Assembly: GCA_947594095.1 (NCBI GenBank)
Contig: CANQEA010000001.1
Location: forward strand, 133,830-197,829
DNA length: 64,000 bases
Direction of reading: 5' to 3'
Source of the DNA: an uncultured Clostridia bacterium
GTDB taxonomy: Bacteria; Bacillota_A; Clostridia; TANB77; CAG-508
In this document: piece by piece, positions 1 through 7,331 of the stretch
How positions within the stretch are numbered: position 1 is the stretch's first letter
Layout of the letters: every line of letters starts with the position of its first letter
Position numbers and translations under genes: made by a program
Notes under the pieces: generated by a model
Database searches by the model: none
Told to the model about the DNA's origin: nothing
Seen by the model: the letters and a program-made list of their open reading frames with translations, nothing else

Positions 1-1
1 A

Positions 2-190
2 AAAGATAAAGTTAGAAGCTGTGATACTTGCCTTCCATGTTTGTCTATTGTGGAAAATAAATCAATTTTTGATGATAGAGATGGTACGCTTGATTTGGAA
101 AAGGAATATCCAGAAATCACTTTTGATTTATATAAATCAGTATTAGGTAATTATACTGCTTTCAGTAAAATTAACGATGTTGAGGGATAA
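2..190 (+). CDS. C-terminal fragment of a probable QueC-like preQ0 synthase
   Basis: Only the last 62 residues are in the window; the 5' end lies upstream. The fragment has a CxxCxxC cluster near its start (SCDTCLPC), which resembles the C-terminal zinc motif of QueC (7-cyano-7-deazaguanine synthase). About 48 residues follow it, more than in most QueC proteins. The assignment rests on this motif plus the downstream queD, queE and folE homologues, which would supply the QueC substrate. The stop codon abuts the ATG of the next gene, so it belongs to the same operon. It could also be an unrelated zinc protein. Confidence 0.4.
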   Translation, partial: KDKVRSCDTCLPCLSIVENKSIFDDRDGTLDLEKEYPEITFDLYKSVLGNYTAFSKINDVEG

Positions 191-568
191 ATGGATAATT
201 TTTACATCCATATAAACCAAACAGATCCTTTATTAGTTGAGAAAGCAAAAATAGGTGAATTTTATACCTATCAAATATTTATTTACGGGAATGAAGGTCC
301 TGTACCTCATTTTCATTTTGAAGGTTTAAATGGTACAGTTAATGGAGCTATTAGATTAGATAAACCCGAATATTTTAAACACATAGGATCTGGTAGTGAT
401 AGAATTAGTATTCCAGTATTTACAGAATGGATTAATTCCCCACATTGGCGTATGGGTAAGCATGGCTTAACAAATTATCAACTTATGTTATATTATTGGA
501 ATGATAGTAATCCAGATTATAAGATAGATGAAAATACTCCCATACCAAATTATAAAGAATTGAGGTGA
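191..568 (+). CDS. Hypothetical protein, 125 aa
   Basis: Not recognised. The start codon directly follows the stop of the preceding gene, with GAGGG just upstream. It is an aromatic-rich soluble protein with a PHFHFE stretch near residue 39, histidines that could bind a metal. It sits inside the 7-deazaguanine gene group, but nothing in the sequence ties it to that pathway. Confidence 0.75.
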   Translation: MDNFYIHINQTDPLLVEKAKIGEFYTYQIFIYGNEGPVPHFHFEGLNGTVNGAIRLDKPEYFKHIGSGSDRISIPVFTEWINSPHWRMGKHGLTNYQLMLYYWNDSNPDYKIDENTPIPNYKELR

Positions 569-573
569 ATTAA

Positions 574-936
574 ATGGTAAATTTACTAGAACATAATGGA
601 ATTCAAAAGTTTTTATATGACAACAATCTTGAAGTGCACTTCGATGTTGTTAAAAATGAAGAAAAGCTCCCCCGTATGTGGCGTTGCTGGTTTTATCATT
701 CAAAGTTGATGCGCCCTCATTTAATGTATGATGATGGTGTAATGGTTGGTAACTGCGGTAGAGGTAATACAACAATAGAAGCTTTCAATGATTTATGCTT
801 TAAATTATCTGGTAAACTTCTTATTTTTGATACTGCTTCGGAACGGGAGAGAATTCAATTCCCCATTATCATTCCAGAGCTTACATACGAAGAAAAACAA
901 CAACTAAGAAACAGCGCTATTGGAGAGAATAGATAA
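574..936 (+). CDS. Hypothetical protein, 120 aa
   Basis: Not recognised. It starts six bases after the previous stop behind a GAGGTGAAT Shine-Dalgarno. It is a soluble protein with a tryptophan-rich WRCWFYH segment and a central glycine-rich turn. Its stop lies two bases before the preferred ATG of the queD-like gene, so the two are probably co-translated. Confidence 0.75.
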   Translation: MVNLLEHNGIQKFLYDNNLEVHFDVVKNEEKLPRMWRCWFYHSKLMRPHLMYDDGVMVGNCGRGNTTIEAFNDLCFKLSGKLLIFDTASERERIQFPIIIPELTYEEKQQLRNSAIGENR

Positions 937-937
937 A

Positions 938-1492
938 ATGGTTATTAGAAAATTATACAGAATTGAATCAGCACATACGGTAAGAAATGCGGTATCAGAA
1001 AGATGTTCTGAAAACTATCATGGGCATAGTGGTGTTATTGAAGTATTTCTTAAATCAAATCATCTTGATAATGCAGGAATGATTTATGATTTTGGGGCAT
1101 TTAAGAATACAATTGGTTCTCTTATAGATATGTTTGACCACAGTGTTCACCTTTGGAAAGATGATGATCCCGAATGTATTGAATTTTTCAAGAAGCACAA
1201 CAAGAGATGGATTGTACTTCCCTGTAACCCTACTGCAGAAAATTATTGTATATTATTTAGAGATCTTATCAATGATATTCTTGTAAAGCTTCATCAAGAA
1301 AAGGACTTTAATAACGGAGAAGGTGCTGTGTACTGTAGTGGAGTAAGATATCATGAAACAACTACAGGATATGCAGAAAGTGATGAAAGCGATCCAGTTC
1401 AATTCCATCTTAATGATATGGAGTTCTCTCCTCAAACATTGAAAGAAGCTGCAATTGAATTATGGGGTATCATCAAATCTATTGAGCTATAA
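938..1492 (+). CDS. queD: 6-carboxytetrahydropterin synthase, QueD family
   Basis: QueD converts dihydroneopterin triphosphate to 6-carboxytetrahydropterin, the second step towards preQ0. Visible family features are the zinc histidine in SAH (H13), the HGH pair (H28, H30) and a cysteine (C23) just upstream as the probable catalytic thiol. The spacing between this cysteine and HGH is one residue longer than in typical bacterial QueD. At 184 aa it is longer than the usual 120-150 aa, with extra sequence in the second half. An upstream in-frame TTG at 920 exists, but ATG 938 has GGAGAG at 922-927 and is preferred. FolE and QueE homologues lie downstream. Confidence 0.85.
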   Translation: MVIRKLYRIESAHTVRNAVSERCSENYHGHSGVIEVFLKSNHLDNAGMIYDFGAFKNTIGSLIDMFDHSVHLWKDDDPECIEFFKKHNKRWIVLPCNPTAENYCILFRDLINDILVKLHQEKDFNNGEGAVYCSGVRYHETTTGYAESDESDPVQFHLNDMEFSPQTLKEAAIELWGIIKSIEL

Positions 1493-1495
1493 AAT

Positions 1496-2248
1496 ATGTC
1501 TTTAATAAATTATCTTGAGCAAGGCGATTGCTTAGAGCTAATGCAAGAAATCCCTGATAAAAGTATTGATTTAATTCTTTGCGATCTCCCTTATGGTCAG
1601 ACAAAAATGGAATGGGATAGTGTAATTCCATTAGATAAGCTTTGGGAACAATACAATAGAATTATCAAACCTGAAGGTAATATTGTATTATTTTCTAGTG
1701 GGTTATTTACAATAGATCTTATCAACTCTAATAGAAAAAATTTCAGATATAAGTTAATATGGAAAAAGAATGTACCTACAGGAATGAGTTCTTCAAAATA
1801 CCGTCCCATGAAGTATTATGAAGAGATTTGCATTTTTGGTAGTTCTAAGGCCACTTATAATCCTATCCCTAAACCAAGAGTAGGTGAAAGAAAAAGTTGT
1901 TATAATGGATACGACCATTATTGTGGAAAAAATAATCACCTAGATGTTGATAAGATAAAAAAGAAATATGATCCAGATTTTGTACAGCCAAGTGATATAT
2001 TAGAGTTTAATGTTGTACCTAATAGAAATGGAAAGCTTCATCCAACTCAAAAACCAGTAGATTTACTAGAGTATTTAATTAAAACATATTCCAACGAGGG
2101 TGATGTAGTATTAGATAATTGTATGGGCAGTGGAAGTACAATTATTGCTGCTATAAATACAAATAGAAACTATATTGGGTTTGAAAAGGATGAAAATTAT
2201 TTTAAGGTAGCCGAAACAAGAATTATAGATCAAGGGATAAATATATGA
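1496..2248 (+). CDS. DNA (adenine-N6 or cytosine-N4) methyltransferase, beta-type motif order
   Basis: This is an S-adenosylmethionine-dependent amino-methyltransferase acting on DNA. The catalytic motif IV appears as DLPY at residues 30-33, a DPPY variant. The AdoMet-binding motif I lies late in the protein (CMGSGST, about residues 209-215), followed by GFEKDENYF. This order, IV before I, is that of beta-class enzymes. A target recognition region would lie between them. At 250 aa it is compact and looks complete. No partner restriction enzyme is nearby, so it is more likely self-protection or an orphan epigenetic enzyme than part of a restriction system. The recognition site cannot be read from the sequence. 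Confidence 0.85.
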   Translation: MSLINYLEQGDCLELMQEIPDKSIDLILCDLPYGQTKMEWDSVIPLDKLWEQYNRIIKPEGNIVLFSSGLFTIDLINSNRKNFRYKLIWKKNVPTGMSSSKYRPMKYYEEICIFGSSKATYNPIPKPRVGERKSCYNGYDHYCGKNNHLDVDKIKKKYDPDFVQPSDILEFNVVPNRNGKLHPTQKPVDLLEYLIKTYSNEGDVVLDNCMGSGSTIIAAINTNRNYIGFEKDENYFKVAETRIIDQGINI

Positions 2249-2308
2249 CACAGAAACAATAAATGTAAAAGATGTGATTTTATATAATGCCATATATAAT
2301 GTGAACTA

Positions 2309-2323
2309 GCTTTTAATAAAAGC
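2309..2323 (+). terminator. Weak AT-rich hairpin after the methyltransferase
   Basis: A six-pair stem GCTTTT/AAAAGC with a three-base loop is followed by an AT-rich stretch. It is poor in GC and lacks a clean T run, so termination is uncertain. It separates the methyltransferase from the TnpB cassette. Confidence 0.3.
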
Positions 2324-2343
2324 CTGAAAATTTTTAACTTTTT

Positions 2344-2356
2344 CTAGGTTTCCTAG
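2344..2356. repeat. Perfect palindromic hairpin CTAGGTTTCCTAG abutting the TGCTAAATTA motif
   Basis: A five-pair stem CTAGG/CCTAG with a TTT loop ends exactly where the recurrent TGCTAAATTA motif begins. It could be the left-end imperfect palindrome of an IS200/IS605-type element carrying the TnpB gene downstream, or an operator for the RHH protein encoded next. Neither can be proven from one copy. Confidence 0.35.
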
Positions 2357-2375
2357 TGCTAAATTATATGAAATA
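2357..2375 (+). promoter_or_regulatory. Recurrent motif TGCTAAATTATATGAAATA (putative phage-specific promoter), site 1
   Basis: One of five near-identical motifs in the window with core TTGCTAAATTA followed by a TG and an ATA-like end. This copy starts with GTGC instead of TTGC. It lies 22 bases before the RHH gene. No sigma70 -35/-10 pair in the usual arrangement is seen here, so the motif itself is the likely transcription signal. Confidence 0.5.
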
Positions 2376-2396
2376 CAATTAAGAAGGAGACCTAAA

Positions 2397-2564
2397 ATGG
2401 TTAGACGCGAAGGTTACACAACAATTTCATTAGATATCCCTGTTGATTTACTTAAGCAATTAGACGAATATTGTACAGCTCATTACATGAACACAAGATC
2501 TGCATGTATAAGAATGGCAATAAAGGAAGTGATTGACAAGGATAAGAAAAATGAACAATCTTAA
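2397..2564 (+). CDS. Ribbon-helix-helix DNA-binding protein upstream of TnpB
   Basis: A 55-aa protein with an RHH (CopG/Arc-like) pattern: a short beta segment (TTISLDIP), helix 1 (DLLKQLDEYC) and helix 2 (TRSACIRMAIKEVI). Such proteins dimerise and bind operator DNA. The SD is a strong AGAAGGAGA, seven bases from the ATG. The 3' end overlaps the TnpB gene by 14 bases, which suggests translational coupling and autoregulation of the cassette. A similar RHH gene precedes the homing endonuclease at 13718. Confidence 0.75.
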   Translation: MVRREGYTTISLDIPVDLLKQLDEYCTAHYMNTRSACIRMAIKEVIDKDKKNEQS

Positions 2565-3798
2565 GGGTGTTAAGATACTACAGAGAGTTGAAAGGCATGT
2601 AGTTAATAAAAACGATATTAATTATAAAGTCATAGATACTCTCTGTGGTAAATCTAAAAACCTGTATAATTATGTCAATTATATAATAAGACAATCATTT
2701 ATTGCAGATTCTACCATACCAGGAGAGTATGATTTAGTTAAGCAGTTTCATGATAGCCATGATGAAGTTTATTATGGCATGTGCGGAAATACCAATCAGC
2801 AATGTATAAAATTGCTTTATAAAAACTGGAAATCATTCTTCAAGGCTATTAAAGGTTATTCTAAGAACCCATCCAAATATCTTGGAAGACCTAAGTTGCC
2901 TGGCTACAAAGATAAAAATGGTAAAAATATAGTTATTTTTACCTATTCAGATTCTAGAATTAAAAATGGTTATCTTTATGTTAACCATAAAGCAGGTATT
3001 GGCCCTATTAGAACCGCAGTAACTAATGAACAATTCAAGCAGGTGAGATTTGTACCCCAATCTAATTGTTATATAGTAGAGATAATATATGAGACAAGTC
3101 AGGTAGATTTAGATCTTAATAAAGAAAATTACTTAGCTATTGATTTAGGTATAAATAATTTTGCAACTTGTTATGATAGTCATGCAAATATTGCATTTAT
3201 TATCAATGGTAAAATTATCAAATCTATGAATCAATACTACAATAAGAAGAAATCTATTTTGATGTCTTATATAGGTGATAAAGGTACCTCTAACAGATTA
3301 AAACAATTAGATTTGAAGCGTTATAATAAGATTAATGACTACATGCATAACGCATCAAGAAGAATTATTGATTATTGTATTGGTCATGATATTGGAACTA
3401 TTGTTGTTGGATATAATAAGGGCTGGAAGCAAGAAACAAATATAGGTAAAACAAACAACCAAAAATTTGTCTCTATTCCTCATAATAAATTTATCCAGCA
3501 ACTTCAGTACAAAGGTGAAGATGTAAATATTCAGGTTATAGTAGTTGAAGAATCTTATACCTCAAAAATTGATCATTTAGCTTTAGAACCAATGCAAAAG
3601 CAAGATAATTATATGGGTAAGAGGACCCATAGAGGCTTATTTAAGTCCAGTACTGGCAAAGTAGTTAATGCTGACTTAAATGGTGCTGTAGGCATTTTAA
3701 GAAAAGTAATTGATGAGTCTCAATTTATTGAAATAATCAATAGAGGGTTTGTAACTAACCCAGTTAAGGTTAACCCCTTAGCGAAAATTTTTATATAA
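2551..3798 (+). CDS. tnpB: TnpB-family RNA-guided nuclease (IS200/IS605 OrfB), no TnpA nearby
   Basis: TnpB proteins are RuvC-fold nucleases guided by an RNA from the element's right end. This 415-aa protein has RuvC-I in AIDLGINN (D198) and RuvC-III in NADLNGA (D375). At the usual RuvC-II position it reads VVGYNKGWKQE, without the canonical ExL glutamate; the glutamates of EESYTS (E333, E334) further on probably replace it, as in a known subgroup with a relocated active-site residue. The usual CxxC zinc finger is absent. ATG 2551 is preferred over an upstream TTG at 2533 because the latter lies deep in the RHH gene. There is no transposase TnpA, so the gene depends on another mobiliser or has been domesticated. 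Confidence 0.85.
   Translation: MNNLKGVKILQRVERHVVNKNDINYKVIDTLCGKSKNLYNYVNYIIRQSFIADSTIPGEYDLVKQFHDSHDEVYYGMCGNTNQQCIKLLYKNWKSFFKAIKGYSKNPSKYLGRPKLPGYKDKNGKNIVIFTYSDSRIKNGYLYVNHKAGIGPIRTAVTNEQFKQVRFVPQSNCYIVEIIYETSQVDLDLNKENYLAIDLGINNFATCYDSHANIAFIINGKIIKSMNQYYNKKKSILMSYIGDKGTSNRLKQLDLKRYNKINDYMHNASRRIIDYCIGHDIGTIVVGYNKGWKQETNIGKTNNQKFVSIPHNKFIQQLQYKGEDVNIQVIVVEESYTSKIDHLALEPMQKQDNYMGKRTHRGLFKSSTGKVVNADLNGAVGILRKVIDESQFIEIINRGFVTNPVKVNPLAKIFI
3745..3780 (+). ncRNA. Candidate 3' omegaRNA/reRNA scaffold hairpins of the TnpB element
   Basis: Two adjacent hairpins sit at the extreme 3' end of the tnpB coding region: GGGTT/AACCC at 3745-3761 and TAAGG/CCTTA at 3765-3780. TnpB guide RNAs are normally made from this position, running into flanking DNA that supplies the guide. 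The exact RNA ends and the guide cannot be fixed without a homologous element or RNA data. Confidence 0.3.
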
Positions 3799-3876
3799 AT
3801 TTGCATATTTATAAATATGTTTATATGGAGATTATGTTATTTGCAGATCTTGATGATTAACAGGAGGATTAAAGCC

Positions 3877-4512
3877 ATGAAAGAAATAAAAATTGTTGGT
3901 ATTGGAAAAATGTTGGATATGCCTCCAGGGACCATGTATATTCCTATAGATACAACATATGATGTTGATGGTTTTTTAGCTTCAGGGCCGCTTGAATTAA
4001 ATAAATTACTCAAATATATAAAAATTTATGGTAACAACAATGTTATTGGTACTATTGATTCTGATCCTGAAAATCAACATGGAGAACTAAACCTTTGTTA
4101 TTCAGATACTAGCTTGATTAGTGAAAATATTGTTAATTACGCAGGGTACATGAATACAGTATGTATTATTTTAACAGAGGATGATCTTCCTGCATGTTTC
4201 TCATATTATTTATGTAATCTTTCTCAACCCAATCAACAGCTTGATAATCTTTCATATATAAAGAGAAAATTTGACCCCGAAGCTTTAGGGAAAAATAAGG
4301 ATAAGCCATATGCCTATTATAGACAAGTTACAAAAGAAGAATTTCTCAAACTCCGAGAAAAATTCCTAGAAGATAATTTTCCCGATGCTGCAGGGATAAT
4401 TTATTTCGCAAATATTTTGGCTCATAAATATTTAAATGAAGATAACCATTGTCAAACTATTGAAGGTAAATATTATTTGAATTTAGGTACTAAAATGAGG
4501 GTTAAGGGATGA
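3877..4512 (+). CDS. Hypothetical protein, 211 aa
   Basis: Not recognised. ATG 3877 is chosen because AGGAGG lies at 3862-3867; an upstream in-frame ATG at 3817 lacks a ribosome site and would extend into the TnpB element end. The protein is soluble and acidic with mixed alpha/beta character. It overlaps the next gene by four bases. Confidence 0.75.
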   Translation: MKEIKIVGIGKMLDMPPGTMYIPIDTTYDVDGFLASGPLELNKLLKYIKIYGNNNVIGTIDSDPENQHGELNLCYSDTSLISENIVNYAGYMNTVCIILTEDDLPACFSYYLCNLSQPNQQLDNLSYIKRKFDPEALGKNKDKPYAYYRQVTKEEFLKLREKFLEDNFPDAAGIIYFANILAHKYLNEDNHCQTIEGKYYLNLGTKMRVKG

Positions 4513-4901
4513 GCAGTGAATTAATATTTAGAAAAGGAAAAGCAGATCTATTTAGTTACGTGGGGAGCAGTAAAATGTATGAGGCTTTACATCCCTATGC
4601 AAACTTTGATAAGTGGTCTAAAGTATCAGATCAGGCATTAAGATGTGGGTTAGAAACGTTGCACGAAAAGAAAGATTATTATATTTCTCAAATAAAGAAA
4701 TACAAAGAAGCACTTAATCATCTAAAAGATGCAGATGATGTATATGATGCTCTTAATAATATAGAAGAAATTGAATGTGATTTAGAAGAAACAGAAACCG
4801 CAATTGTGGAATTAAGATTAATCAGAGAAATGCAAACTTATTTGCAATATAATGAAGATGGGGATAAAGTAGAAATTCCTTTAGAATGGATGGTATGTTA
4901 A
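4509..4901 (+). CDS. Hypothetical coiled-coil protein, 130 aa
   Basis: Not recognised. The central part (about residues 45-110) is highly charged and helical, with heptad-like leucine/isoleucine spacing that suggests a coiled coil. The start overlaps the preceding stop (ATGA-type). It lies directly before a phosphoribosyltransferase. Confidence 0.75.
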   Translation: MSSELIFRKGKADLFSYVGSSKMYEALHPYANFDKWSKVSDQALRCGLETLHEKKDYYISQIKKYKEALNHLKDADDVYDALNNIEEIECDLEETETAIVELRLIREMQTYLQYNEDGDKVEIPLEWMVC

Positions 4902-4902
4902 A

Positions 4903-5262
4903 ATGAATAAAATATTTGTAAGTTGGGATCAAGTAGAACAATATATAGCAGACTTAAAAGAACTTAATAATAAATATCACTGGACAGGCGTGTACGGTAT
5001 TCCAAGAGGTGGGCTTGTTCTTGCAGTTATGATTTCACATAGATTACACATCCCATTTTTAGGTGCCCCATGTGAAGGTTGTCTTATTGTAGATGATATT
5101 GCTGATACAGGCAGAAGTTTATATCATTACACAGAGAATGAAACTCAACACAATAAGTATTACATTAGTACTATGTATTATCAAGGACAAAGCCTTGTAG
5201 AGCCCGATTATTGGTATTTACAAAAACACGAGGACTGGATAGTATTTCCTTGGGAGGAATAA
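4903..5262 (+). CDS. Phosphoribosyltransferase (type I PRTase fold)
   Basis: It contains the type I PRTase signature at residues 61-73 (LIVDDIADTGRSL), in which two acidic residues and the TG turn hold the phosphoribosyl pyrophosphate. An upstream PRGGL loop fits the family. At 119 aa it is shorter than the usual 150-180 aa and most resembles the minimal xanthine/guanine type. The base substrate cannot be read from the sequence. The place between deazaguanine genes suggests purine salvage or a role in base modification, which is inference. Confidence 0.8.
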   Translation: MNKIFVSWDQVEQYIADLKELNNKYHWTGVYGIPRGGLVLAVMISHRLHIPFLGAPCEGCLIVDDIADTGRSLYHYTENETQHNKYYISTMYYQGQSLVEPDYWYLQKHEDWIVFPWEE

Positions 5263-5264
5263 AA

Positions 5265-5471
5265 ATGAGACTTTTAGATTCCACAAATGAATTTAATAAA
5301 GAATCTGAGCTAAGGTTATTAGATGGTAACATCTGTAGAATCTGTGTCTCAGATGATCCTCTCGAACTTGCTAGGATGGTAGGGTTTGCATGTGATAGAA
5401 TTAACATGTTGGCTCAATATAGAATATTACAATTACAAGAAAGACAAAATAATGATTCTTTAGAGGGGTAA
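5265..5471 (+). CDS. Hypothetical protein, 68 aa
   Basis: Not recognised. ATG 5265 follows a GGGAGGA ribosome site seven bases upstream. A short acidic protein with two cysteines (CRICV) and a helical C-terminus. It is part of the same tight gene string. Confidence 0.7.
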   Translation: MRLLDSTNEFNKESELRLLDGNICRICVSDDPLELARMVGFACDRINMLAQYRILQLQERQNNDSLEG

Positions 5472-5473
5472 AA

Positions 5474-5722
5474 ATGACTGTTAAAGAAATTATAAATAAT
5501 TTATCTCTTTCTGAGGAAGATAAATGGTATTTACATTTCTATTTTGAAGATTTTGAAAATGAAGTTAAATCAGTTAAAGAATTTGCTGCAGAATGTAATG
5601 ATACTTTTTGTGAAGATATAAATGAAGAAAGAAGTATGCAAACTCTTGAAGATTTAGAAGAATTATCTTTATACCTTAATCGATATATTAGAATTTTAAG
5701 AAGTTTCAAAAATATAAACTAA
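5474..5722 (+). CDS. Hypothetical acidic protein, 82 aa
   Basis: Not recognised. Highly acidic and helical, with a ribosome site GAGGGG just upstream and two bases from the previous stop. No motif is visible. Confidence 0.7.
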   Translation: MTVKEIINNLSLSEEDKWYLHFYFEDFENEVKSVKEFAAECNDTFCEDINEERSMQTLEDLEELSLYLNRYIRILRSFKNIN

Positions 5723-5740
5723 AAAGAGGATGAATTATAT

Positions 5741-6439
5741 ATGCTAATAAATGAACTGTTTTCTTCGATTGATGGAGAAGCAAGAAGGGCAGGTGAACTT
5801 GCAACTTTTATTAGGACAGTAGGATGCAATTTACGCTGCAAATACTGTGATTCAAAATATACCTGGGGGCATGAAGCTACAAATAGAGAAATGTCTGTAG
5901 ATGAAATTGTAGAGGAATGTAAAAAATTTGGTAATCATAACATCACATTTACAGGAGGTGAGCCTTTACTTCAGAAAGATGCGGATGAACTTATTACAAG
6001 GCTTGCTAATGAGGAATTTGATGTTAGTATTGAAACAAACGGTGCTGTAGATTTTACCAAACGCTCTTGGTTTAAGCCAGATGATGAAATTGAATGCGAG
6101 AGTCCTTTATCCAGAATTTGGGTATGTGCAGATTATAAATGTCTTACAAGCGGTATGCTAGAAGAAATGCTTGGGTGGGATAAGTTTGCTCATCTTCGTA
6201 GTAATGATGTTCTTAAATTCGTTGTTGGATCTCAAGAAGACTTAGAGCTTGCTCGTGAAACTATTTACTATATTAGATCACATGGCTGCAATTGTTATGT
6301 TTATCTTTCACCAGTATTTGGAGATATCGAACCTGCAGAAATTGTAGAATTTATGAAGCAACATAATATGCAGGGTAAAATTAGAGTTCAACTTCAATTA
6401 CACAAATTAATTTGGGACCCTAATGAAAGAGCAAAATAA
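5741..6439 (+). CDS. queE: 7-carboxy-7-deazaguanine synthase, QueE (radical SAM)
   Basis: QueE rearranges 6-carboxytetrahydropterin to 7-carboxy-7-deazaguanine using a 4Fe-4S cluster and S-adenosylmethionine. The cluster motif CxxxCxxC is at C29, C33 and C36 (CNLRCKYCDSKYTW), preceded by the family's typical N-terminus with a substrate-binding GE segment. GGEPLL is the SAM-binding loop, and the C-terminus carries QLHKLIWDP, typical of QueE. It is complete at 232 aa. Its stop overlaps the region of the folE start, so the two are coupled. Confidence 0.92.
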   Translation: MLINELFSSIDGEARRAGELATFIRTVGCNLRCKYCDSKYTWGHEATNREMSVDEIVEECKKFGNHNITFTGGEPLLQKDADELITRLANEEFDVSIETNGAVDFTKRSWFKPDDEIECESPLSRIWVCADYKCLTSGMLEEMLGWDKFAHLRSNDVLKFVVGSQEDLELARETIYYIRSHGCNCYVYLSPVFGDIEPAEIVEFMKQHNMQGKIRVQLQLHKLIWDPNERAK

Positions 6440-6453
6440 TGGAGGGAAGAACT

Positions 6454-7281
6454 GTGTTAAAAACTAACGATAAGGAATTGATTGAGTTCGTTAAAGAAAG
6501 ATATTTTAAGAAATTCCCAAATCATACTTTAAAACAATTTAAGAGTGATTATGCGCAATGGGAACTAATGCCCGTATTTAAGGCATGTGAAAACTATTAC
6601 GAAATAAATACAGATTATTCTGATAGATATAAATTAGCAGATGTTGAAGGTAAAGATGTTGTGCCTGAAATTCCAGACTTAGCTCCAGAAGTTCATTGGA
6701 TTATGAGAATGGCAACTCAATATTTCCTAACTAAAGCATTTGAAGCAATGAAAGTTGATTTAGATGATCCTAACCTTAAAGAAGAAGTAGTTGGTAAAGG
6801 CACACCTGGACGAGTAGCAAAAATCTGGACAGGAAATGACCCTACAGATACAACAGAAAATTTATCCGGAAGGTGGAATAGAGAACCATACATAGCAACC
6901 TTCCCAAATGAGGGCAAATCAGAGATTATCACTAAAGAAGTGGATTTAACAGCAGTATGTTCACACCATTTCCTTCCTTTTACTTCATTAGAAGGTGGTA
7001 AATGTATTATTAAATATAAGCCAGACAAATTTATTCTCGGCATTTCCAAACTTGGTAGGTGGGTTCATTGGGCAGCAACACGCGCATGGCTTCAAGAGGA
7101 TCTAACAAAATATATTGGGAATGGTCTTTGTAGAATTACAGGTACAAAAGATGTTTATGTAAGGCTTGAAAATATTCAACACTCTTGTGAGCGGTATAGA
7201 GGTGCCCATCAATATCAAGGTAATTTAACTACAGAATTTAAATCGGGAATTTTTGAAGAAAATCCAGATTTGTGCAAATAA
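6454..7281 (+). CDS. folE: GTP cyclohydrolase I (FolE-like), first step of the preQ0 pathway
   Basis: GTP cyclohydrolase I makes dihydroneopterin triphosphate from GTP, feeding QueD. Family motifs visible are TPGRVAKIW, the zinc-binding VCSHHFLPF, LGISKLGRWVHWAATR and a late C-E-R segment (HSCERYRGAH). The N-terminal third (about 100 residues) is longer than in bacterial FolE, giving about 275 aa. GTG 6454 with GGAGGG seven bases upstream is preferred; ATG 6439, overlapping the queE stop, is the alternative and adds five residues. As a late gene of the cluster it is followed by a gap with the TTGCTAAATTA motif. Confidence 0.9.
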   Translation: MLKTNDKELIEFVKERYFKKFPNHTLKQFKSDYAQWELMPVFKACENYYEINTDYSDRYKLADVEGKDVVPEIPDLAPEVHWIMRMATQYFLTKAFEAMKVDLDDPNLKEEVVGKGTPGRVAKIWTGNDPTDTTENLSGRWNREPYIATFPNEGKSEIITKEVDLTAVCSHHFLPFTSLEGGKCIIKYKPDKFILGISKLGRWVHWAATRAWLQEDLTKYIGNGLCRITGTKDVYVRLENIQHSCERYRGAHQYQGNLTTEFKSGIFEENPDLCK

Positions 7282-7285
7282 ATCA

Positions 7286-7305
7286 TTGCTAAATTACACG
7301 TGATA
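7286..7305 (+). promoter_or_regulatory. TTGCTAAATTA motif (putative phage-specific promoter), site 2
   Basis: The motif reads TTGCTAAATTACACGTGATA, matching the shared core exactly and the 3' part loosely. It lies 26 bases before the TTG start of the poly-G gene. It is flanked by short AT-rich sequence with no standard sigma70 promoter. Confidence 0.5.
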
Positions 7306-7331
7306 TTTTACTAATAAAAGGGGGAAATTCC

